Shown here piece after piece: positions 1-14,149 of a stretch of DNA of 64,000 nt. Position numbers and translations under genes: made by a program. The DNA lies in assembly GCA_947650285.1 (NCBI GenBank), contig CANTFL010001445.1:434001-498000 (forward strand), given 5' to 3'. Positions within the stretch are counted from its first letter, which is position 1. Every line of letters begins with the position of its first letter. The notes below the pieces were generated by a model. That model made no database searches, was not told the DNA's origin, and was given only the letters and a program-made list of their open reading frames with translations. Source of the DNA: Hyaloperonospora brassicae (Eukaryota > Oomycota > Peronosporomycetes > Peronosporales > Peronosporaceae).

Positions 1-3000
1 GATTTTTTTGTTCGCAAATGGCAAATAATAATTAAAATATAAGGTCCAATTTTGACGTTGCTTATCCAATGGTCGTTTTATTTTGTTGACCATGCAATTA
101 AAATTGCCGTTTCGCGTAATATTTTAAGTTAGTGCCGAAGAAAAGTATCTGCGTCGTAAAAAAATACAGTTGCTTAACGAGGCGCTACAGATTCAATGTC
201 AAGGAATATTAAAAAATTTATAATAAACCACTGCGTCTTACTATTTATTATAATGTTATTACCAAAAATATGCATATTAGAAAATTTGTCGCAACCGTTT
301 GTTGTAGACATTTTACAAAGTGCAATCTTTTTCATTATCTTCCACTAAACGGTGTTTCAATAATTTGCCCCTTAACATCATTCTGCGTTAGGGTTTGATG
401 ATTTAATATACCGACAAACTCGCAACTACCTTTAATCTTTAGTCACCTACCTCAATCAATCATTAAGCTCTGACTCGTCAGGTGCTCGTAGTGAAGTTTA
501 ATAATTACATCATCGACATAATATCTCGAATCATTAGGCATTGAATAAATTGATTTTGTGCAACAAAAATAACTTAGTTTACCCACATTTTTGTTCCTTG
601 ATCTAGGTAATGCTATATAAATTAGTATTCGAAATTTTTATTTAGACAGGTTCTTCGACTTATGCTGCGATTGCAATACCATGAGACGATCTTGACTTTT
701 TTTATTACTGAGACTACTTGACATCGGTGACAGCGACGTGACAGCTTGACAGCTGGAACGACGACTAGAACATTGACTGCTGCAACGACGACGTGATACT
801 TTGGAAGCTTGAAAGAAGTGATACGGTGCAATCTAAGACTATAATTCGGGAGAAGCAAGTAATACGCATGCCATCTAACATGTACATTTTCAGTTCGTGT
901 TGCCATTAAGTTGCAGGTATAACGATTGAGCAGGAGAGTAGATTATGCACAAAAAAAAGGCTTTTAATTTAAATTTAAGATCTCAGCATTGGTGCAACCC
1001 AAACGCATCCAAAGCTTTACATTTGGTGCTGCGTTATCTGCACAATCTTGACCCATACGACATCAGAATGTCAGGTCATAAAAGATACATACCTGAATGC
1101 CTCCACCACACAAGAGGGACGAGCAAAAGAGCTGATTGGTCGTAAAAAAATTCCTTCATTAGCTTACATATTTAACCGGGTCTATTTTAACCGGCTGGTA
1201 GCAGCTATAGTGTTTCTTTTTCTAATTCTACAAACCGTTTTGTACAGAGTATAATGATCTTATACGAAGCGAGGTAGAATTAGAGATAAGTGGTGTAAAC
1301 GGATGGTAGTTGTAGTCAAGACAAATTTAGGATATCGATATAAAATGAACTTGACTATAAGCCATCATGCGGTTTATAATAACGTTGTCACCTTACGAAT
1401 TCTATTAAGACCTCAAATTGGGTAAACGTGACGGAGCTCTTACCTCGTTACAAGATATCACGAATAGCAAAACATTTATTTATCGACAAGGGTCAGTAAT
1501 GCAATACCTTATTGCGAACTTTACAAGTCTATATATTTTAGCGTCGCCTCTTTACGTCGTCTCTGACGTGCCAGTCAATATTTATTTTGGAGAAACGGAT
1601 TCAAAACCTTTTCATTTGGCGTGAGGGTAACATATCCAGCTTTTTTGAAGAATTATATACATCACCAGTAATGCTTGTCTTTTCAAGTTATTGAGGCGTA
1701 GTGACATAACACATAAATCTCCGCAGCGTCCTTAAGTACAATTTCAATTAAGGCGGTGTGAAGATTGGGTAAGGACTATAAATTTCTTCCAAGCAGAACT
1801 TTTTTATCAATAGTACATAATAATTAATTTAAAGGCGACATAATAATTACGCAGATACTATATATTAAACAGCTTTCTTTTCTCATGCGCCTTGTAAAAG
1901 TATAATGTTCAGTGGCGTTGCATATATATCTGATGCAATACAGATCAAAACTCGCGTTTATCAGACACGTCTTTGACATGCATTAAAGTTTCGTAATAAA
2001 CATCTGGAATAGGGCTAATATAAACACAATTACACCCATTAGTTCAGACTGCTATGAGTCGATAATGTTGATGTACAGGGCAACATTATCACTATCAGTA
2101 AAGAAAATCAAGAATTTGCATAAACCGATTACATCGTTTCTCACACATTACGTATGGATATCTTTGCGTGATAATTTATTAAAACAATGTATCTAGTACG
2201 TACCAGCCGTTTTCAATGTAATTAAGCCCTACTGAAGATCGACAATATATTGGGGTCATCTTGGATAATGTTATATCAATAGATATGAGGGATAACACAC
2301 GACCATTTACGCCTTCATCAGTAAAATATTGCTTTAATCTTATCAAATATTGATTCGTACCAGATTAAGTTATAAGAATGCCCGGAGTATGCAAAAAAAT
2401 CATTTAGATGAGCAGGCAGTAACAAGACGCATTAGCACTTTCGTGGATACAAGCGTCCGATCAATTACATAATGTGGAGTTTGTCTGATCGGGGAGAAAA
2501 AAACGAACATAAATGGTGATGAGTGAAGGTTTCGCAATTCGCCAAGCGTATACGCTCGTATACTAAACTTGTTGCAGCGACATCAGCCACTGAATCTATA
2601 GATGGGTTTTATGTATTGTCAATGCATTTAATTTGTATAATAGCTAAAGTAACAGTAAACGCTATAGTATTTAGCTCTTCCTTCATTTACCTAATATAGC
2701 TTTTGTGACAAGATTAAATCGATTGATAAAAATAAGCTATATCAGAAGTATATTGACATGTTATTTCTGTTTTGGGTGACATAAGCACGCAGTTGTCCAT
2801 TTCATCTCATTTAGCTAAAAACATCTTCATAATTGCTGAAGAGAATAGCAAATTTGGAGGACAACTTAATATTACACAATGTTTATGGAGTATTTACGCC
2901 AAGTTATAGCAAACAGAATGGATCAATCTGTAGTACATATCAGTGTACCTTGTTTATATTATATCGCGTCATGCTCAACCTAAGTTTAATTAGAGCGCTA

Positions 3001-6000
3001 TTTAAAAATATCAGGATGATAAACTTAGCCGTGGGGTGTCATAAGTCTTACACCATACTATATAGATAACCTTTAAATCTAGTAAAAAAAATTGTCTTTC
3101 TACCACATTTTTTTGCAAATGCTTTCTGGACATTTCGTGACAAAAAAACGGTCGATTTTGACAAATTCGCCCTACAAAAATTGGTATTGTATTACATACA
3201 GTTAAAAAACCTTTAAACAACCTAGAACTGGTGCTGCAAAGTATAATAATTATACTATGTAAAAAGTACGTACTGATTATCAATTAAGTTCTCGAAGGTT
3301 CAGCAAGATGAGATTCTAGCATAGTAGAAGGAGAGAACAATTAATTATTTTCTGGCACGGTTTGCACTTTTAAAAAAATAAAAACCTTCTCTATACAGTT
3401 ATGCTCTATGATCAGGTCATCGATTGACTAACAAATGATTACCAACTACAATAGAGTCTAGTTTAAAAAGAGTTTTGAAAAAAGTCTTCGTCAAATATGT
3501 AACAGCAATCTGATAAAAACATTTTTAGCTAACAGCCTTTCGATTACACAACAAATTTTGATCCACGAAATTAGGATGTACTTACGCGCTTGAAGGTCGT
3601 CAAATAATTTGATAAGTTTGCTATAATAAACACTTAAGATCACAAAAAATTAATAAATGAACCCCTATACGAATAATGCTCAGGATTCACGTACTTATAG
3701 ACGAGAAATATATATAGATGGAAAGTGATAATTAGTCTTGAAAGGCATAAGATCAGCCAATTTACACAAAATTTGTAAACTGGTGCTTCCAATATGTTGT
3801 TAAAGGTAAAATGTATGGCCAACAAGGGGAGGAGCGAGAGGTCGGAGACTTTGTGCAGTGCGCTATGTCAATGCTTAAATGTTGTACAATTGATTCGAAA
3901 TATCCAATAAAGCATTACTAAGACTATTTATATGATATGACATAAAAATAAAGCATTTAATGAAGCGAAATATATATAGTGTCTTACAGCTGGCAAAATC
4001 ATACTAGCATTCTACCAATATCCATGTGTAGAATTACTTAGACTATGACTACTATACATTGAGTCACAATAACACTAAAATGAAGCTTTATATTAAACCA
4101 GATTTATATAGGTATGATATAGTCTCACTTTGGATCTAAAGTGTCATTGTCAATGCCGTAGCTATTTACTTAGCTCGAGACAAATCGCGTTATCTCGACT
4201 TCATCCGGATAAAAGGCTAGATACGCTTGCATCATCAGCACCTCTAATTATATTCGTCGTTGAGATGACCATGGGACTTTTATAAAATTCTTTGTTTTTG
4301 AGATTCAGCCGTTTAAGAAAATTGTGAATCTTATCGAATTCAAAATTCGGGACTTGGCGGATGCTGAGTCACTTTAAAGGAAGCCTTTTACCGTCAATAT
4401 GCCACTTTATGCAGAATCGTAGTGCCTTATTGATGTGCTACCAGCTAAGCCGAGGTATCTTATGATCAGATAGATCGAGAATTTGATCCTTAACACCCTT
4501 TATTGGCTATATTTCTAGCCAAGTATAGTGTTTGATCGTATGTGATGCCAATAGATATGAAAATTGCGTAATGTGACATAAATGTTTCCGAAGCATAATT
4601 TGTTCGTATACGTATCACATATCGCTCCATGAGCTTGATACGGCGTTAGTGATGACATGCAGTAGGTATTGCACACACCCGTATCCTAACGAGAAGCGAA
4701 TAACTATAAAGACGAGTGCACTAAAGTTAATACATCGTAGTGCATAGCTCTGTACTTAGACTTTACTAAGAAACAACGCTGTTAGGATGGTTTTTTATAA
4801 CTTATCTCTATTATTAATGTAGCACATGTCATTTGGGGCTTTTGACACTTAGATGGATTCCAAATTTTACGACATGAAAAAAAAACCAACTTTTACGCAT
4901 GCTAAGCACCTAGTCATTATTGACTTTATATAATTAATTGGTGGATATTGCTGCATCTAAACAAACCTCACTTTATATAAGGCGCTTGAAATAATATCCG
5001 AAATACAATATCTATAGAAGTTATCATGACGGTCATTCTTAATACACCGCCTAAATCACAAATACCACAATATATACAAATATGTAAAATAATTAGAAAG
5101 CAGCATACTCACAATGTTCACAAAGGTCTATCTTCGATACTCAAAACCAAAATACTTTATCAGCGAAAATAAGCTAAAAATATTATTGTGTCGAAGGCAA
5201 CACTTCGTAAATTATGTCGCCTGTTTCATAGGCAGGCCTCCCTGTATACGGACGATTCATATTAGCCGTAGCTAAGCTATATACAGCGCGGGTACCGACC
5301 CTATATACGGCTATCATGGATCCTTATGAAGATGGCAATGAACTTCAAAATCAGTGCGAAAGAAGTCGGCGGTCTGTATTGGCGCTGGAGATTTCTCCTA
5401 GACGACACAAAAAGAAAGTGAAAAGAATGAAATAAAACGCAGGATACGTCTACAAAATTGCCATAGCAACAGAACGCGAAGGATCAGTATATTGGGCTTT
5501 GTTGGCGATTGAACTGCCGTGCGTGCATCACGCCTTTCAGAACGAAGTCCGACCAGCTCATGCAGAAAATATAATTTTCCCATTTATGGATAATCAAGTC
5601 GCTTTACATGGATGACATCCCTGGAAATGTGCTTGCGGTCCCACCGCGAATCTCCTCCGAGATCTTATAATGACACGTGGTAAACTTTCAAGTCTTTTTG
5701 ATGAGCATCTGGTTAGTGCATGCAACGATCGCGTTACAAAACGGTTTTTTGACGCGGGTTGCCTTATTCAGATCGCGAAACTAAATTTCAGCGAAATGCT
5801 TTGTCCCTTGCGCAGAAGGATGGGCCTGACGATTTCTAAGACGTTCGCGTTGCGCGTGCACAATCAAGATGACGTCTTTTCCATATAGCATACGGAGCAA
5901 ATGCGGTAAAATAAGTAAAAAAAAATGTTTCGGGAAGCGCTGTATATTTAGTATCGTTCAGCTACTACCTGATCCAACCCATCAATCTGTCTCAGTAGTC

Positions 6001-6290
6001 CCTTGCTTAAGTTTCGTTTTAAGTTATCTATCGCGACTCGCCCGGCGTCTTGAATGCGATCCAACAAGGAACTGGCCATATTTCAAAAGATGTTATCACG
6101 CCGGCGGTCTGAATTGCATATAATACTTAAAGTGAGGCCTCATTTCTGTCTTCCTTAAATTCCGCCCGATGTCCGGATGTTAATGGCCTGTTTGCGTTAA
6201 TCATCTCTTGGTAGAAAGATTGAAAGTTTGCAAGCGCTTGGCGCAGCTAAGATACCAAAGTGTCGTCCTATTGCAGCTGCGTAAACGTGG
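1..6290. other. AT-rich gene-poor tract, no recognisable gene
   Basis: Stops are dense in all frames and no open frame shows a domain, signal peptide or credible codon usage. The part before about 5.2 kb is strongly AT-rich; from about 5.2 to 6.3 kb the base composition rises, which suggests worn transposon DNA, but I could not assign a family. Near 720-800 there is a run of short imperfect gacagc/gacgac units. Nothing else is supported here. Confidence 0.6.
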
Positions 6291-6631
6291 CTCTTGCGGC
6301 TGCGAACACATCTTCTACGAACATTCGGACAACCCATTATTTATGCGACTGCTTATAAGAAGTTTTTATCGGAGATAAATAATGATAGCTACACGGTAAA
6401 TTATGAATTAAAGGGTGACTTTGACGAGAATTCCCACCTTTCTTTAGCGAGCGTCCAACATTTCGTACCCATGTCGATAATAAAGCTTTGTTGCCAGCGC
6501 AGGTATCCGATGAGGGCTGTAGAAGTGACACAAATTGCTCGTTCATCAAACTTTCGTTGAAAAGTAGCAACTTCATGTCCATCTGATGTTATATACACCA
6601 GACGTGATCGAAACCACCGAGTGCAGTTTGT

Positions 6632-6940
6632 TTGAACAACGTTGTGACAATAAGAATGCGCCCCCATCATCCTTGGTTTAGATTCACTGTAATGGAAGTC
6701 AACATAGTCCTCAATTGGAGGAAGCATGTACACTACTGTCGATGCTTGGTGGTATACCTCTGCGGCATTATGACTGCCGAAGACCGATACTCCAATCAGG
6801 TGCAAATTAAGGGTCTCTACATGCCAGAAGCGTTGAAGGCGGATATTGAGGTAAGACGTGGACATGTTAGTGGATATATCCAAAGCGATAGAGAATGGCC
6901 AACTCTAGTTCAAGATGTCCTGGATGTGTTGCAAATATAA
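6632..6940 (+). mobile_element. Ty3/Gypsy reverse transcriptase fragment (relic)
   Basis: The plus-strand frame carries a stretch with the order seen at the end of the Gypsy RT palm/thumb: VLNWRKHVHYC, then VVYLCGIMTAEDRYSN, then QIKGLYMPEALKADIE. Gypsy polyproteins have the same order (LNW.KC.., ..LG..V...G...., ..K...I..MPEP.....). The catalytic YxDD box is not visible upstream, and no continuous pol frame follows, although GC-raised sequence with broken frames runs to about 7.9 kb. I read this as a short decayed scrap of a retrotransposon. The minus-strand 160-codon frame over the same bases shows no domain and is probably a shadow. Confidence 0.45.
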
Positions 6941-7321
6941 ACGAGCAAATTGAATTATCTAACATCCTTAAGAGCCTATCTATGCAACGCCGCTGACTAT
7001 CTTCGTCACTGTAATCAGAGTTTCTGCTTGGCGAAATGAGACTCCAGTGCTAAGGAACTTGGCGACGTATTTGAACTGGCCAGAGTTTGTGATGTAGACT
7101 TCGTACTTTGTCCATGCTAATTACGTGTCTTGCACTGTGGGTATGTCTACTTCCTGGAAGATCCTCAGCGATCTTTCCCTGTAAGCATTTGGAAGACCGT
7201 CGTCGTGGTCTTGGTCCAACAACAGGACCCCAAAGATATCGTAAACAATAGCCTTATTGACATGGAGTTGCAGTGGTGTATATTTACCAGCGAAATGAGA
7301 AAGAATGGTGTTGGCATGTAG

Positions 7322-10300
7322 GACCGGAGCATTCCTTTGGAGGTACGCGGCCTTGATATACCTTACCAGAATCTTGAACTTCTCTTAACGATCTTTATGC
7401 TGCCCGCGCATATGCTGGATTTAGTTGTCCGTACGATACGGTGCCGCAAACGAATTAAAAAAATTCCGTTTTGCTGGAGTTTCAGTTAAAAAAACAGCGA
7501 GGCATTCACGGCCGAACTGAATGCAAAAAAGCAGATCACCGTAATCACATTTGACACGCCCGGGTTCCGGCTTGCGTCGCTAGGCCCGTAGTCATTTTCT
7601 TGTCGTACGTTGAACAGTGTTTCGCGAGGAATATTGAGGAGAGAAGCTGCAGCTGTTTGTTTAGTGGTAGGGAAAAGTAATAGACTGCAGGATAGGCACG
7701 GGGTCGGCGAAAAGAAGAGCGAGTGGGAGTCTCCGAAGAACTTTTAATTAATTTTAATTTACGGCGCCACCTCAGACTTTTATTTACGGCTATTTACGAA
7801 CCAAGTCCTTAAAATCCTTGTATATATAAGACTGTTCATAGGCTTAACTAATTCTGACAAACATCGTTCGTATTGTTAAATTCGTACTTAAATAAATCAA
7901 AACTATTTATTGCAACATAGCTAGTCATCTTTTTTCAACATAAATGTAAATTTTAATTTCAATCTTACTGAATCATACATATTTGCTTGCATCTTGCAGC
8001 TAAAACTATTCATCGAACCCTTGCCAATTTGCATCCTGCCTCTCGTCATACTTCTCGTGTCTCCAGTTATTGGACCGCCCCACACTCCTTTATGCAAATA
8101 CAATATATCATTTACATCCACTGAAGCCACATGTTAATTTACTGATACTATGTGGATTTTGAGCCACTCCTTTTACAAAAAGGTTTTTTTAATATAGAGT
8201 TGCTTGGCTACTTGCCGAAAGATAAGAAATTTTTCTAAACGTGTCACTATTCTAATCAAACTCACCTCCTTATATATTTACATGTATTTGAACGCTACAC
8301 ATTAAAAGTCAGCTCGTGTTATCGATTTCAGGCCAAAATTATCAACTAGTACTGTATCATGTTGTAATGCGTTTAATTTAACGCAGTTCTTGCACACTTT
8401 TTATATATATAAGTGCTCGCTGTATAATGTCTTTGTAATAGTAAAACGTAAAAAATCTTCGAAAATAATTTTTTTACGCCAGTTCAATTTTTTGGGGAAT
8501 ACATCAATCAAGACCTGTTGTTTACGAGGTGGATATTAAAGATTAACTTAAAAACCTTGATACGAACCATATTGTTGACTTATAAATAATTCATAAACAT
8601 ATTAATATTTAGGTGGTGTCGGGGCCATTATAACTTCAATTAATAAATATGTAAGGTCTTCGTTTTAGCTACGCGTCTATCATCGGCAGTCCAATACAAG
8701 AACGCCACACCAAGCTTTAAACTAACCTTCGGCTGAATCTATCGCATTTAACTTGCTGCTTGTACATTTGTATCATAATTCCTTACCCTATAGTAAAATA
8801 TTGCTAGTATGTGGAGCTACAATCGTGCATATGTCTGACTTACCCGTTCGTAAGCAGCTCGTTATAGGCAAGAAAGCCATAAACATCTGCTTGCACAACC
8901 GCTAGGATATATACCACGCTTTATGTGCTTTGTATCCCAGAAACTTGATCCCATTTGCTTTGTTCACATGCACCCCCAAGTATCCACTATAAATCTCCTC
9001 ATTCACGTTGGTCGAATTTTCTTACCTGTGGATAAACTATATCACGTCGGAATAGGATTCTGTTTTCAGTACTTGCTTTTGGCTCCCAAAATCTAGTGCT
9101 TAAGGCGCCATGGACTAGCTCAGGGCATTCTTTTAATAATTTCATGTATTATATCATCGAAGGTTAGGTTGCCTATATTGTCTTAAACAACGGATTGAGT
9201 ATACTATTTGTTACTGTTCTTAGTCAAAGGTCTATAAAGATAACCGCTGTATGACCTGAATTTAAAATTTTATCTAATGCATTTATTTTGAGCGAAAAAA
9301 TAATCCAATTAGGCGTTCGGACCTTGATACAGCGTTCTAAGTGACAATGAAGTTCAAACAAAATACCTTGAATCAATTTACTGAAGCATGCGAAGGCCTT
9401 GCAATACACAATAGCCTATATAACGCCAAATAAATGTTGATGTGAATGGACGCAAATAGTGAGAAATCTTGGATCGTTCCATCAAATTATCGTACTACTC
9501 GTTGTACAAAAGTGTTAAACACGGGATGGATCTAAATAAGCGACATAAATATGCGAACAAAATTTGTGATAGCGAAGTAATATCAATCTACAGCAAGGTC
9601 TAATTCTCCTGTCGAGATCTACATTGCTAGCTTCATGGATGTTCTGCTTCATATACGGCGCTCCTAACTTATTTTTTTAATAAAAGTGTAAAGCAATTTA
9701 TACAATGTTCTCTTCCCGTTTTGGTGATAAATTAATAATCACAAAGCTTTTGTATCTGTATATCGTCCATTGCCCATTCAAGATGTGTAAATACATAAAT
9801 GATGCGTTTTGACCTTAAGATATTAAAGGGATCCTAAAAAGTGCCTGAAGTCATATGACATATTTTAACAAAGTGATAATCGTTGATTGCAATTAACTGC
9901 AATATTTACATCAGGCGAACATAGGCGAAATAATTTCAATGCATTTGAGGTCGTTTAAGCGGGTGAAGCTATATTTAGTTTACAATGATTTGTCGTTAAC
10001 TCAGTACATAAATAAAAACTACTTATTAGTGTCACTAAGGTATCACATTTCGGATTACGCAGAAGACATTTGGCTAAAAGCGTGAATCACGCAATCATTA
10101 AGAGAGGACCTAACACTTTTTAGTTTTCCAGATTGGTGCCTACGTCGTTTAAAAAATCACCAGCACAGAGCAATATCGTCAACGGTACAAATGGCGCTAT
10201 AGCACGCTTCAAAACTGGGCTTTACAAGAATTGACGATAAAAATTGTTTTGTACAATCCATATTTTGAAAAAAACGCAAATAAGCGAGTAGTTATAGCTA

Positions 10301-10440
10301 ATGAGCCACTACCCCATTCATCAAACAAGTCATTAGATTTGAACATGAATATTTTTAATTGTATTGATGTTCTTTATCGCTTCTGATTTAGATTTTTTAT
10401 GGTCGATCTATATGACACAATATCATCGTTACAAAAAGCA
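7322..10440. other. Intergenic, no gene seen
   Basis: The stretch to about 7.9 kb is less AT-rich than its surroundings and probably belongs to the same decayed retroelement as the Gypsy scrap, perhaps including LTR sequence around 7.75-7.9 kb, but I found no second copy to pair it with. From 7.9 to 10.4 kb the sequence is AT-rich with dense stops. Confidence 0.5.
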
Positions 10441-10449
10441 GAATATAAC

Positions 10450-11650
10450 ATGACATGCGACGCAGCGCAAAACAGTGCACACAAAGCGAAGAGGGCATTG
10501 CTGCGTGGTGCCTTACCATGATCGTTCCTAGGAGCACAGAGCGGTTTGATGGACGACTCGATTTTCAACACTTTTTATATTGGAAAACGGAACAGCTCTA
10601 ACTGTACGATACTGTCAATCCTCCTTCCGCGTTCGGACTTACCGGCGCTCGGTCCGTCGTCGCTCGTGCTTCTGCTGCTGCCCGGACACTGTCTGTTCAA
10701 TGTCGTCGATTCCATCTCTCTAGCCAAGATCAGCTACGGGGTGCCTTCATGTAAATGCGGATGGAAGCTGTTTGCCACCGACCAACGTCACGCAGGACAT
10801 GAGTGGCTAAAGACAGGTCGTCGTTTTCTACACACGTGTACAGTTTTAGAGGTCTTAAGCTGTACCATTTAAGATTGATCGACTGGCCTGTTCAACCACG
10901 GAAAGATTGAAGCTCGATAGTATGTCTAATGTCGGGCGCATTGTGTCTCGCTTGGGCAACGATTCATTCCCCTCAGTGAGCGTCAATGTGACGGACGTCG
11001 TGAATTCTAGCGTCTGGATGGATACGCAACTGCTCGTCCGTGTTGATAAACGGAAGGCAGGGACGGAAACAATGATGTTTGCAGGATCGATGCAGTTTTG
11101 CAATTGCTATAAATTGCTCCCAGCTGTGCTGAACGGCATAATACCGTTTAGCAGATTACTGACACCAAGATGCCTGGTGATGGACGTGTTTTCGCGCTCC
11201 TGTAGATCCGCCATCGTCACCGGCTGCTGTATCTGCATCGGGGTATTGATCATATTGGGTCATGGAAACGGCTGCTGCAGTTTGGCTCGCCCGCTTTACA
11301 GGATTAACGAAACGGGCGAACCGGTGTCCTGTTCTTAGCTGACGATGGTTCTGGCTGCGATGATATCGGACGTGAGTATCGTGAGGAATGATGAGGGTGG
11401 TTTTGTAGTATAATGAACTGATCTTTGTGCTTTGTCTTTAAAAGCGATAGCCGATTATGCGCATGCTGGATCATATTATCCAATTGTTACTTTGTCTTAG
11501 ATACAGTATTGTTCAAAGTTTAAACTGAGTCGTCTTGAAGTTGCCGTGACTACCTTCTAGTCACTGACTGACTTGGTATTGGTCGCGGCTCGTTCTCCGT
11601 CTGGCGTTGCGTTGTCATCGATTATATCCAGTTGATCGACTGCGTTTGCG
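10450..11650. other. GC-raised island of unknown origin
   Basis: Base composition rises abruptly here. Overlapping open frames occur on both strands (for example 10907-11338 on plus and 10855-11103 on minus), but none contains a domain I recognise. The minus strand reads as a mostly open frame interrupted by one stop near 11.1 kb. The island lies close to the MULE relic at 12.1-14.1 kb and may be another decayed mobile element or part of the same one. No function is proposed. Confidence 0.35.
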
Positions 11651-12079
11651 ATCATAAGAACACAATGTGTTGAGATAGCGTAGGCTAGCCACATATTTGC
11701 TGGATAAGATAGCAAACTAATATAGAACTTAAAACGTAGGCTAGTATCGGCTTCGTTAAGGTGCGTATGACATAGACGAGTAAATATACGATCTTGATAT
11801 CACAACACATATTTTATGATTCTGAACCTCTAGATTTGCTTGAGTGATATAACAAACCCATCTTCATGTATCGCTTGTTGTGGAAGGCCTTAAAAGGTTG
11901 TTAGAGAGCCATTAAGCCAAATATGAGTGTGTAGTTAAACAAAGTCATTTACATATGGATGACATCTTATTAAAAGAAATTATTATATTGCTAACGACTA
12001 TAGGCATCTACATAACATATTATGTCGGATTCGACATTGATAGTATCAAGCACAGGATCAAAATGCGCTATATCCTCAA

Positions 12080-14130
12080 TCTTTCTCAATTCTGAATGTG
12101 CTGCAGGCACTGCTTGTGCTTGTGTGGCTTGACGACATGTCCTTGCGTGGTGCCCCGAATTCCCAAAGCGTCCACAACGTCGACAGCTCTGGGGATTAAA
12201 CGTTTTTCTACATGATCAAAGTGAGATAAATCGCGGTGGGTAGAACCTGTTGGGCGCCTGCGCGTTCTTCTAAGCACAGGGTCACGTATTGCGAAAAATG
12301 TAGCAGCGATAGCATGATCGTAAAGCATCCTTCGCTGCTGTCTGTAAGCCTTCACATACCTCTCAAAGACTCTTTTTAGCTAGGTATCATAATCAACAAC
12401 ATCAAATATTACTGTCTCGGTATCAGCCCTTCGTGTTGAAGGTGGCACCAACCACCAATGCTGAACAAAATATTGTACTGTAAACGGCCGATGCAATCTG
12501 AAATACTGCATGACGACAATATTTTCCCATGGTATTTGTCATCATATTCTGACAAGGTCCTGGTATAGGTCTTTTAAGCCATTGACGATGTGCTGTCGGT
12601 GCACTTGCAGCGTAAATCTTGCCCATTACTCCTGCAAACAGAGTTCCTAGCTGCATTTCGACGATGGCGCGGCTCATTTGCGTTCTGATGACTAACTATA
12701 GCAAGTTGCTCGTGGCAAGCCAACTTCAGAGCTTTGCTTACCGACCACATATCACATAAAAGCATAAATATAATTCAGTAGCCGAACTACCGATATCAAT
12801 AAGTCCAAAGTAATGCTGTTTACCTGTGGATCCGTTCAACCACTTCTTGATAGCCGCATGTGCGCTCTCAAAACGTGACATTGACGCATGGCCGTAATGT
12901 ATACAACCATGCAAGTAGCAAGGCGCAAACATTTTCTTGTGAACCATCAAAGTTTCATCCAAATACTGCATTACATGAATTGGTAGATCAACCATCGTCG
13001 CAACAAGATGGCGGTCATATTATGTTGTTGATTGAGCTTGTGCCAAGCAATCTCACTTGAGCTGTAATTGTTTAATCTCCTTCGCGAAGTCAAAATGTCT
13101 TCGCATCTTGGCGGTGAAGTTCTTCTTCATATGACATCTACAAAGCAGTGGCCTCGCAAAAAGAAACAGAAACCGAGCGCGTTCATTAATGCCATCTCGC
13201 GATCAACAACGAATTTTACTGGTGTGGCGATGCCGAACATCCCGAATACTTGCCTCAGGTTCTGCATCGCGTTGATGTAGTCGCCTTCTTATAAAGTAAT
13301 AAGTAAAGGGATAGCTGGTGTTGATTGCAGTTACGCCCACAATTTGCAGCACATGTAGTCGGAATCGATTGGTCTAGTATGTGGCGTCAACCAAAAATAA
13401 ACGACTTGCGCTGAAACAGGCAGTGATTTCCCTTACAGAGAGAGGCACGATAAATAGGTGCATGAGCCGCTTCTAGCGTCAAATTTCGCGCAGGCACGCG
13501 CATTGTTATATTTTTGATTGCTGGTAGCTAGACTTTCAAGCAAGTGTGTGAGCGAAGACCTTCCTCTTAGCAATAAGCGGCGCTTATTTGCTCGAATGTT
13601 GTATATATCTCCCGCAATACCACCCACAATATCAGATTGCCGAAGGGAGGCAACGATGCGACCAGCGCTGATGCCTGCACGCAGACTCGCAACCACTGAT
13701 TGTTCTTGTTCTTCTGTCAGAGCACGTACACGTGGATGCGCCTTAAAATATATAAAGGGATCATGGTTATGCTCTTCATAAGTGACGTCAAGCTTTCACT
13801 GGTCTGGTTGTTCTTGACGTCGCTGTCGTGTGATCGTGGCCGAGAAGGAGCAGCCAGTTGCGCGACTGGAGCCCATGGGCTGACAAAGAGGAGCTGTACC
13901 TGACTCTGAACTAGAATAAAGTCGGTGGCCGTTGCATGAGAATTGCTGAACCACTGCTTTAACCTCACCGTCCTTGCGATTACTCATTCTTTGTTTCCTT
14001 CAGTAGTTGTAACATAACTTACCAGCAGTGTTGGCTCGTCAAGCGCGTAGTGGGCTTCGTCCACATAATCAAACAGCTCTTCTGTGAGCTGGTTCAGGCT
14101 TTTCATTTGGCTTGTAAGGAAGGTTGTCAC
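12080..14130 (-). pseudogene. MULE (Mutator-like) transposase, broken
   Basis: Pieces of a MULE transposase occur in the expected order on the minus strand, spread over several frames. First comes an N-terminal region (ELFDYVDEAHYAL at about 14.1 kb). Next is a FAR1-like linker (LRQSDIVGGIAGDIYNIRA, then LLRGRSSLTHLLESL). The catalytic core follows: LFLVDATY with D at 13386-13388, VVDREMALMNAL with D at 13202-13204, and SMSRFESAHAAIKKW with E at 12867-12869. A SWIM-like region (TMGKYCRHAVFQI) and a C-terminal RPTGSTHRDLSHFDHVEK segment close it. In-frame stops, one immediately after DATY, and several frame changes mean it cannot make a full transposase. All three DDE acidic residues remain. 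I did not find terminal inverted repeats. Confidence 0.8.
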
Positions 14131-14149
14131 GGGTCCGATTGACTAGATG

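Noticed and set aside
6401..6883. 160-codon minus-strand frame
   Set aside because: No domain is visible, and the plus strand over the same bases reads as Gypsy RT, which explains the sequence better.
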